A stretch of DNA of 5,214 nucleotides from Candidatus Marinamargulisbacteria bacterium SCGC AAA071-K20 (lineage in GTDB: Bacteria > Margulisbacteria > Marinamargulisbacteria > GCA-2716485 > AAA071-K20). The notes beneath the pieces were generated by a model, which saw only the letters and a list, made by a program, of their open reading frames with translations, had not been told where the DNA came from and did not search any database. Positions 1 through 4,557 of the stretch are shown here, one piece after another; position 1 is the stretch's first letter, and each line of letters begins with the position of its first letter. Both the position numbers and the translations under genes were made by a program. Where the stretch lies: NCBI GenBank assembly GCA_003265975.1, contig QFBU01000085.1:1-5214 (forward strand). Direction: 5' to 3'.

Positions 1-224
1 TTCAGACCGAGGAAAAGGGACATCGTTCAGCGTTGCTTGTTCGGTTTTTCAATACTAAGTTAGGGGTCTTTGTTACTTAGACGTTTTAATAATTTAGAAA
101 ACACCTAAAATTTTTTAATAGTTAAACCGATAACTGTATTAGTAGAGCCCAATTATATCCTTAGTTAAACATTTTTTCTTAAAGAACTAAGCAGGACCTA
201 GATTTATCTATGAGGATGCCTCAG
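1..224. other. Gene-free AT-rich stretch at left edge
   Basis: No convincing open frame is seen on either strand downstream of the ankyrin fragment. The stretch is AT-rich and holds scattered T and A runs. A CTGA triplet repeat (221-232) overlaps the stop codon of the ankyrin frame. The only terminator-like structure is a 7-bp plus-strand stem (4-10 with 41-47) whose loop of about 30 bases is too long to trust. I assign no function here. Confidence 0.5.
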
Positions 225-545
225 TCAGTCAGAAGAAGTTAGCTCAATAGCGAATGTATCTACCAAGTAGGTCACGGTGGCTTCTTTACCATAGTAGCGG
301 GCTACATCGGCTGCCGTACGCCCATCTTTGAGTTTAAGATGGGGGTCCATCAACTCATCCTCGGAGGCATAAATGTGTATAAGCTTGAAACATCCCCCTT
401 GAGCTAAAACATGTATCATTGTTGTATGATCAGTATCAAGATGTTTATTAAATTGTTCTTTAGTTGTTATAGTGCTACAAATAGCTAAATATGCTTTATC
501 TCTGTCCGCGTCTATTTTGATGATAAGGCGCCCATGATATTTCGG
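225..545 (-). CDS. Ankyrin-repeat C-terminal fragment
   Basis: The frame is open from the codon after the TAG at 546-548. It encodes about 106 residues, of which the last 64 follow the only ATG (419). Two ankyrin repeats can be read. The first is divergent, around TTMIHVLAQGGCFKLIHIYA (x-T-x-hydrophobic-H-x-hydrophobic-A-x-x-G). The second is clearer: DGRTAADVARYYGKEATVTY followed by LVD, matching the ankyrin pattern G-R-T-x-x-x-x-A-x-x-x-G. Translation from ATG 419 alone would start inside the first repeat and lose its first helix, so it is unlikely to be a stable independent protein. The stretch before it (GRLIIKIDADRDKAYLAICS) also looks genuinely coding and links to the RING-like frame upstream. 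Ankyrin repeats bind protein partners, and as part of an effector they would target a host protein. Ankyrin content is fairly certain; separate expression is doubtful. Confidence 0.6.
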   Translation of the reverse strand, partial: PKYHGRLIIKIDADRDKAYLAICSTITTKEQFNKHLDTDHTTMIHVLAQGGCFKLIHIYASEDELMDPHLKLKDGRTAADVARYYGKEATVTYLVDTFAIELTSSD

Positions 546-801
546 CTAAGTCCAAATCTTTATGATAATGTTCCTCGTCTCTACAAAAGGGGCAACATGG
601 TTTCTTAAATACTCTCTGGGATTCGCAGACAAGAGTGGTAATAAAATTTTTGCTTACTTTCAATTCTTTCGCCCCACAACGAAGTACCATTGTGTCTTTT
701 TTAGTTAAGGCTTCGTTACTTAATACACAGATATCAATTTTATTTTTATCTTCTTCAAACCTACTTTCAGTAGGTAACCTAGTTGAATAAATTTTTCTCA
801 C
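496..801 (-). CDS. RING/U-box-like N-terminal fragment (101 aa)
   Basis: Residues about 22-75 have the outline of a RING/U-box fold: a CVLS start at 25-28, a hydrophobic strand followed by RCG at 41-43, a helix-like stretch KNFITTLV at 51-58, and the classic closing motif CCPFCR at 69-74. Several canonical zinc ligands are missing: the second Cys of the first pair is Ser28, and there is no Cys-x-His centre. It is therefore a degenerate RING or a U-box-like domain held by other contacts. Such domains recruit E2 ubiquitin-conjugating enzymes; whether this one does is unknown. From about residue 90 the translation (APYHQNRRGQR) is probably out of frame, because the next frame continues as ankyrin-type sequence. 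The GTG start at 801 is the only usual start codon in the open stretch (to 831) ahead of the domain, and no well-spaced Shine-Dalgarno precedes it, so the true N-terminus is uncertain. Confidence 0.55.
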   Translation of the reverse strand: MRKIYSTRLPTESRFEEDKNKIDICVLSNEALTKKDTMVLRCGAKELKVSKNFITTLVCESQRVFKKPCCPFCRDEEHYHKDLDLAEISWAPYHQNRRGQR

Positions 802-1062
802 TCCATGAATCTTATCAGAATTAAGCCTGAGTCACAGCCATAGACAAATCAATCGCAGACCAGTAATAACGTTTAAGGACTCAGGAGACGAGTCAAGATT
901 AGCTATACATAAGCCAGGTAGAGACGCTACCTCTTAGCCCTTCGATAAGTAGTAGATTGATTTAATATGACAATAGCATGTCTATGTTTTTCATGTCGGG
1001 ATATTAATATTTAGTCCTAAATTTAGTAACATATGGAGAAAAAGTGGACGTCTTTATAGGTA
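802..1062. other. Intergenic region with possible gene remnants
   Basis: This 261-base stretch separates the large repeat protein gene from the broken RING/ankyrin gene. No full-length open frame is present. On the minus strand one stop-free run of about 33 codons ends at the TGA at 832-834. A second frame ends in SAIDLSMAVTQA at the TAA at 821-823; both look peptide-like but lie in different frames. AT-rich palindromes ATATTAATAT (1001-1010) and CTAAATTTAG (1017-1026) follow the stop of the upstream gene, without a T-run. An 8-base inverted repeat (CCTGAGTC at 826-833, GACTCAGG at 878-885) is also present. I see no clear promoter for the downstream locus. Confidence 0.35.
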
Positions 1063-3027
1063 TTATTTTTCAACAGCAAACGTATTTTTATAGTCGTCTC
1101 TATTATCAATAATTTTGAAAAACAGTAATGTATATTTTTCTATATCTTCTTTAGTTAAACCTACTTTATTTCGAGTACATTCACCTGTTTTTAAGTTAAA
1201 ACAAATCGTAACTTTATTATAGTCACCGCCTGCACGATAGGTAAGTTCATTATGGGTTAGCGTTAAGTTAAAGGGATCTACTGAAGACGACTTCATTGTT
1301 TTATTACACCAAGAGACACAATTCTGATTATCTTGAATTAGGCTTCCAAAGGACTCTTGAAACGCGACTGCTAATTCATCTGAATTGGTCATTTTAGGCG
1401 AATTTAATTGAGCTGACGGTGGTAACTCAGAGATTAAATGAGGATTAAGTAATGGGTTAGTCCTTAACTGCTCAATATTAATGTTTTGTACAACATGTTG
1501 TGTAGACTGTTGCGATTTAGAATGGACACCTTGTCTTGTGGGTTCATTAACTGTATCTGACAATGTTGATTTTTTCTCTAATCGATTAGAGAAAAGTGAA
1601 TCGAGTTGATTTAAGATATCTAATGCGTACTCATATGTATTTTTTTTAAGCGCCTGATAGATAGTTCGAGCACTACTAATATGATTGTTTTGGATTAAGT
1701 ATTTTGTGATTTCATAGCTTGTATTTATTATTATTTTATCTTTGATCAAAGAAATTAACAGTGCAACTTTTTCAGCATATTTATACTGCTTATGATCAAT
1801 AAGTGCAGTTGAAATAGCTATAGCACATGACGATTTAAACGGGCCCATAGCAATATTAGATACATTTTCAACAATATGAAATGCCGATCTGTAATGTTTA
1901 GCCTCAACTAGGGCAATACCAATTTTGGTAGCTAAATCAATGGATTCTTTTTGTTCGGGATCATCAATGCTCCCTCCTCGTTTAGCACATTTAATTCCTA
2001 TTTTTTCTAATTGCATTAGATTCTGATTAACATTAGTTAAGAGTACGTCGACATCTACAGTTTCTATTTTTGTGTTATTACGAATGTCAGCGGCTGCTTT
2101 TTGAGCATAATCAGCCAAGTTTTTTTGCAGTTCTTTATAAATTTGTGTGACATGCTCATCTTGATTTTGTTTTCGAAGCTTTAGCGCAATTTCTTTTACC
2201 GTTTCTGTTTTTAGTTTTCCTTTTACGGGTGCTATACGTACGGCTATATTTTTGGCAAGTTCATATTGTTTATGCTTAATCAATGAGGTAGTTATTGCTT
2301 GGGCACAAGCGGCTTTAAAGGGGCCCATTGCAATATTACATACACAACTGGCGATATTAAATGCAGATTTATAGTATCCCTGTTTCGTTAGTGTTAATCC
2401 AATTTTTGTTGCTAAATCTATTGCTCTTTTTTGAGATGAGTCATCGGCACTGCCTCCTCTTTTTGCACAACTTATGCCAATATTTTCAATTTGCATTAAA
2501 TTTTGTTTTACATTGTTTAAAAGTATCGTTATATCTACAGGGTTTTTGTTCGTTGAGTTAAGAATCTGAGTTGCTGCTTTTTGTGCATAGCTAGCAGGAT
2601 TATTTTGAAGAGATTCATAAATTTGATTAACATAACTCGTTTGGTTTTTCTTTTTTAATTTTACAGCAATTTGTTTGGCTGTTTTTATTTTTAGCGGTCC
2701 CTTAAATGGTGTAAGTAATAGAGCCAGTTTAGTCGCTGCTAAGTATTCTTTATGAGAAATAAAAGAATCTGCGATGACAAGTACAAATGTCGATTTGAAA
2801 GGCCCTATATTCATAGTGCACCCCCGACTAGCAACGTTAAACGCATGTTTATAATAGCGATTATCAATTAATTTAAGAGCAATTTTAGTCGCTAAGTCGA
2901 TAGATTTTTTTTGATCAAAATCATCTACCGTTCCATTTCGTTTTGCACATTTTATTCCCAGTTTTTCAAGAGTAATCAACTGGTTATCGACATCTGATAA
3001 TAGTGCCTCAAGTTTAGCTTTTAACAT
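1063..3027 (-). CDS. Triple 160-aa helical-repeat protein, unknown function
   Basis: I do not recognise this 654-residue protein as a named family. Residues 9-168, 169-328 and 329-about 480 are three tandem copies in exact 160-residue register: CAKR falls at 27, 187 and 347, and GPFK at 75, 235 and 395. Each copy holds about three TPR-like hairpins spaced 34-36 residues apart (in copy 1, LIDNRYYKHAF at 53, FISHKEYLAAT at 89, KLKKKNQTSYV at 123), which suggests an alpha-solenoid binding scaffold. Residues 481-545 are a polar Gln/Ser/Thr/Pro linker. Residues 546-654 form a separate mixed domain containing NELTYRAGGDYNKVTICFNL. No signal peptide or membrane segment is seen, so it is cytosolic or exported by a leaderless route. 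It follows the 367-aa gene by 62 bases. An in-frame TAA lies one codon before the ATG, which fixes this as the first possible start, but the Shine-Dalgarno is poor. A secreted effector is a guess from context. Confidence 0.9.
   Translation of the reverse strand: MLKAKLEALLSDVDNQLITLEKLGIKCAKRNGTVDDFDQKKSIDLATKIALKLIDNRYYKHAFNVASRGCTMNIGPFKSTFVLVIADSFISHKEYLAATKLALLLTPFKGPLKIKTAKQIAVKLKKKNQTSYVNQIYESLQNNPASYAQKAATQILNSTNKNPVDITILLNNVKQNLMQIENIGISCAKRGGSADDSSQKRAIDLATKIGLTLTKQGYYKSAFNIASCVCNIAMGPFKAACAQAITTSLIKHKQYELAKNIAVRIAPVKGKLKTETVKEIALKLRKQNQDEHVTQIYKELQKNLADYAQKAAADIRNNTKIETVDVDVLLTNVNQNLMQLEKIGIKCAKRGGSIDDPEQKESIDLATKIGIALVEAKHYRSAFHIVENVSNIAMGPFKSSCAIAISTALIDHKQYKYAEKVALLISLIKDKIIINTSYEITKYLIQNNHISSARTIYQALKKNTYEYALDILNQLDSLFSNRLEKKSTLSDTVNEPTRQGVHSKSQQSTQHVVQNINIEQLRTNPLLNPHLISELPPSAQLNSPKMTNSDELAVAFQESFGSLIQDNQNCVSWCNKTMKSSSVDPFNLTLTHNELTYRAGGDYNKVTICFNLKTGECTRNKVGLTKEDIEKYTLLFFKIIDNRDDYKNTFAVEK
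1588..2043 (-). repeat. 160-aa repeat unit, copy 3 (C-terminal half diverged)
   Basis: Encodes residues 329-480. The first 90 residues are close to copy 2 (GIKCAKRGGS, IDLATKIG, NIAMGPFK, HKQY). From residue about 428 the sequence drifts (LIKDKIIINTSYEITKYLIQ) and ends about 8 residues short as it passes into the linker, like the capping repeat of a solenoid. Confidence 0.8.
2044..2523 (-). repeat. 160-aa repeat unit, copy 2
   Basis: Encodes residues 169-328. Exactly 480 bases separate matching DNA landmarks of copies 2 and 3, for example GGGCCCAT at 2321 and 1841. A hand count gives about 61 identical positions in the first 100 residues compared with copy 3. Its second half (TVKEIALKLRKQNQ, QIYKELQKN, DYAQKAA) matches copy 1 more closely. 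Confidence 0.85.
2524..3003 (-). repeat. 160-aa repeat unit, copy 1
   Basis: Encodes residues 9-168 of the 654-residue protein. It shares LLxxVxxxL, GIKCAKR, IDLATKI, YYKHAFN and GPFK with the other two units. It is the most divergent in its first 100 residues: NGTVDD replaces GGSxDD, and TMNIGPFK replaces NIAMGPFK. Confidence 0.85.
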
Positions 3028-3077
3028 CAGTTACATATGCCCAATTAATAGTAAACCCAAACAACCTATATAGTGTT

Positions 3078-3083
3078 ATTATA
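3078..3083 (-). promoter_or_regulatory. Possible -10 box (TATAAT) ahead of repeat-protein gene
   Basis: A perfect TATAAT lies in the 62-base gap between the two unknown genes, about 50 bases before the ATG of the second. No good -35 hexamer is found 16-18 bases upstream, where the sequence is still coding for the 367-aa protein. Perfect -10 hexamers arise often by chance in AT-rich DNA, so the two genes may equally be cotranscribed from the promoter near 4230. Confidence 0.3.
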
Positions 3084-3089
3084 AGGCGC

Positions 3090-4193
3090 CTAAGCTGAAG
3101 AAGCATCCTTTATTGTGGCTACTAAGGTATTAACAATTTGATGTCGAGTTTCTGCATTGTCCTCTTGCATAAGACTATTTAGCGTGTCCATCCTTTCATC
3201 GGTCGTTCTTTCATCTGCGTTTAACCAATCATCTATAGTTTTAAAATTTTCAAACATTGTATCTGTGAATTTTATAGTTCCTTCATTAATATCACCTGGA
3301 AAGTCCTCAAGGCCTTCTGTTTTTTTTATGGCAGACCCTTTTATCTGATTAGCCGCAGAATATTTATTAACCGTACCTAATATTGAATGACTTGCATGGT
3401 TAATCTCACTTCCATCTTCTCCAAAAGAGGACCCTTCAATGCCAACCATGAAGTGTGTTTGAGATTTATCGGTAACTAAAATCATACTACCTTGAGTACC
3501 AGATTGTTCACCATCGTTTAATCCTAAATGCTGTTGAAATAGAGTTGATTTTTCGGGATCATTGCCACTTGTACCTCTGAAAAGAGACCCCACTGCATTA
3601 TGCTTTCTTTCTGAAACGTTCCCATCTTTAACAATTAAACTATGACTGCTTATAGTAGTGCTTCGTACAAATGATTCTCTTGGTGTTATTCCTGTTTCAG
3701 TTTGTTCAGAAATATTTTCCCCACGAAGCATTACAGATTCCATAGTAGCGCTTGAAGTTTGGCAGTCAAAAATTGTCCGTCCACCATGTAAAAATAATGA
3801 AGCTGGAGAATAATTTGCATCTCCCATACTTCCTAAAACAATCATTCGTGCGAGCGTTTTTTGATCAGGTCGAGGAGAGTCTGTTTTTCCGTTAGTTAAG
3901 GCATGTGTCATAATTTCAGTATCTTTTTCTTTTAAAACCTGTTTATACTCTGCTGTACTTATGTCTGATTTTCCGCCTAGTGGGCTAAACATTGCTGTCT
4001 TATCTAATATTGCACTGGCATTAGCTGCGTCTTTGGGTTTTATTTCTTGAATAGCTTTTGCTACAGCACGTTTTGTAGAAGCGGCAAGTACCGGGTGGGG
4101 ATGTTTGGACGATTGTCCCATTATTCCAGCAAGTTTAGACCCTGGTTTTACACCATAAACTCCTCCACCTGTTTTCTGTATTCCGTCAGCCAT
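3090..4193 (-). CDS. Unknown 367-aa protein, candidate secreted effector
   Basis: I do not recognise a family. The N-terminus (residues 4-26) is Gly-rich and basic (KTGGGVYGVKPGSKLAGIMG) with no hydrophobic signal sequence. Residues 35-100 look helical. Residues 115-290 are rich in Gly, Ser and Thr with short hydrophobic strands, and three stretches starting at S153, S185 and S236 resemble each other (SVMLRGENISEQ, SLIVKDGNVSER, SMILVTDKSQTH), hinting at a beta-rich core with loose internal repetition. There is a single cysteine, Cys144, in GGRTIFDCQTSSAT. The last 50 residues are helical with an acidic cluster (321-348: DDWLNADER, TDERMD, QEDNAETR). Acidic C-terminal segments occur in Dot/Icm substrates, though this one lacks a crisp EExxE motif. 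The ATG at 4193 has a GGGGG ribosome site nine bases upstream and a PmrA-box-like repeat before it. The repeat-protein gene follows 62 bases downstream. The frame is certain; the effector role is inference. Confidence 0.9.
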   Translation of the reverse strand: MADGIQKTGGGVYGVKPGSKLAGIMGQSSKHPHPVLAASTKRAVAKAIQEIKPKDAANASAILDKTAMFSPLGGKSDISTAEYKQVLKEKDTEIMTHALTNGKTDSPRPDQKTLARMIVLGSMGDANYSPASLFLHGGRTIFDCQTSSATMESVMLRGENISEQTETGITPRESFVRSTTISSHSLIVKDGNVSERKHNAVGSLFRGTSGNDPEKSTLFQQHLGLNDGEQSGTQGSMILVTDKSQTHFMVGIEGSSFGEDGSEINHASHSILGTVNKYSAANQIKGSAIKKTEGLEDFPGDINEGTIKFTDTMFENFKTIDDWLNADERTTDERMDTLNSLMQEDNAETRHQIVNTLVATIKDASSA

Positions 4194-4202
4194 ATAATTC
4201 GT

Positions 4203-4212
4203 CCCCCTTTTT
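4203..4212 (-). promoter_or_regulatory. Strong ribosome binding site for the 367-aa gene
   Basis: AAAAAGGGGG ends nine bases before the ATG at 4193. It is the best Shine-Dalgarno in the window and supports this start; the other in-frame Met codons are internal. Confidence 0.6.
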
Positions 4213-4224
4213 ACTTATCAATGT

Positions 4225-4230
4225 AGGCTA
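4225..4230 (-). promoter_or_regulatory. Possible -10 box of the 367-aa gene
   Basis: TAGCCT lies seven bases after the PmrA-like box, where a -10 is expected if the box takes the place of a -35. It matches TATAAT at only three positions. TACATT (4220-4225) is an overlapping alternative. Either would give a short leader of roughly 15-25 bases that still includes the GGGGG site. Confidence 0.3.
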
Positions 4231-4237
4231 TTCCCCA

Positions 4238-4254
4238 TTTAAGTTGAAATTAAA
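4238..4254 (-). promoter_or_regulatory. PmrA-box-like direct repeat
   Basis: Read on the minus strand, TTTAAT-TTCAA-CTTAAA matches the PmrA response-regulator site YTTAAK-N5-YTTAAK at every defined position except the last (A instead of G/T). The two TTAA cores are 11 bases apart, one helical turn. In Legionella and Coxiella, PmrA sites of this kind control many Dot/Icm effector genes. Its position, about 45 bases before the ATG and just upstream of a possible -10, suits an activator. The region is AT-rich, so chance occurrence is possible, but the spacing and placement together are notable. Confidence 0.5.
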
Positions 4255-4271
4255 CATTAAAAGCCTCTCCG

Positions 4272-4286
4272 CCTCGAGAAACGAGG
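4272..4286. other. Short GC-rich hairpin upstream of the PmrA-like box
   Basis: CCTCG-AGAAA-CGAGG forms a 5-bp stem with a 5-base loop inside otherwise AT-rich spacer. It starts 17 bases beyond the PmrA-like repeat, on its promoter-distal side. No T-run of useful length follows on either strand, so it is not a standard terminator. It could be a protein-binding palindrome, or incidental. Confidence 0.3.
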
Positions 4287-4516
4287 GTTCATATATACAA
4301 TTAAGTAACTAAAGGTTCTCACGATGTGACTTACAAATAATTCAAACAAACCATAGCATGATTCATTTTTCATTTAACGGTTCTATTGATCTTGTTCAAT
4401 AATAGTATTGGATGAGATTGTCGTCTGACTCTCATAGAAGTATCTTTCTTATTTATGAATATTTCAGCATATTACTCTAATGTGACAGTTTTTGTACCAC
4501 TACCGAAATAATAATG

Positions 4517-4541
4517 AAAAATTTAATTCACCTAAATTAAA
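4517..4541 (-). terminator. Possible weak terminator of the DUF2867 gene
   Basis: Starting 16 bases after the TAA, the minus strand reads TTTAATT-TAGGTG-AATTAAA-TTTTT: a perfect 7-bp stem, a 6-base loop and a run of five T. The stem contains only A-T pairs, so it would be unstable. Position and T-run favour a terminator; stem strength does not. Confidence 0.35.
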
Positions 4542-4557
4542 AGCACATAAGGTTTGA

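Larger units (their letters stand above)
225..801 (-). pseudogene. Frameshifted RING/U-box plus ankyrin-repeat protein gene
   Basis: This reads as one gene split over two frames. The upstream frame (GTG at 801) gives a RING/U-box-like module and runs to a TAA at 496. The downstream frame is open from 545 to the TGA at 225 and gives ankyrin repeats. The two overlap by 50 bases, and the downstream frame has no start codon until 419, inside the first ankyrin repeat. Removing one base in the GGG at 531-533 (minus-strand sense) fuses them as ...LDLAEISW-RLIIKIDAD..., about 190 residues in all. RING or U-box plus ankyrin is a eukaryote-like design; in Legionella and relatives such proteins are typically type IV-secreted effectors acting on host ubiquitin pathways. 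That role is inference. A sequencing error or programmed shift is possible, but no known frameshift signal is visible. The start is also weak, so the 5' end may be lost too. Confidence 0.65.
4194..4557. other. 364-base intergenic control region
   Basis: No gene is visible. Starting at the stop of the DUF2867 gene and reading in the direction of transcription, it contains a hairpin/T-run (4517-4541), about 230 bases of featureless AT-rich sequence with only tiny unsupported open frames, the GC-rich hairpin (4272-4286), the PmrA-like box, a possible -10 and the ribosome site. The long leaderless gap suggests that the 367-aa gene has its own promoter here and is not read from the DUF2867 gene. 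Confidence 0.5.

Noticed and set aside
4..49. Plus-strand stem (4-10 with 41-47) followed by a T-run
   Set aside because: The loop is about 30 bases and the stem contains a G-T pair. No gene ending on the plus strand is visible to need it.
221..232. Three-fold CTGA repeat at the end of the ankyrin frame
   Set aside because: It is too short to be a meaningful tandem repeat, although it overlaps the stop codon.
496..545. Programmed ribosomal frameshift between the RING and ankyrin frames
   Set aside because: There is no slippery heptamer, no rare-codon/stop +1 site and no strong downstream structure. A simple indel explains the data better.
826..885. 8-base inverted repeat CCTGAGTC/GACTCAGG as ends of a small mobile element
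   Set aside because: The arms are short, no target-site duplication is visible and there is nothing transposase-like between them.
961..996. Minus-strand mini-ORF encoding MKNIDMLLSY
   Set aside because: Ten codons without a ribosome site, well within chance expectation.
2361..2561. Plus-strand open frame of 66 codons
   Set aside because: It lies antisense inside the strongly supported repeat-protein gene, is Leu/Phe-rich as expected from an antisense shadow, and has no ribosome site.
1588..3003. Regular 480-base DNA repeats that might suggest a CRISPR-like or satellite array
   Set aside because: The repeats are long, contiguous, coding in one frame and diverged at the protein level. They are duplicated protein domains, not short repeats with spacers.
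3157..3348. Plus-strand open frame of 63 codons
   Set aside because: It is antisense to the 367-aa gene, with low-complexity Ser/Val content and no translation signal.
4369..4413. Plus-strand mini-ORF of about 14 codons in the spacer
   Set aside because: No ribosome site, no recognisable sequence and no promoter.
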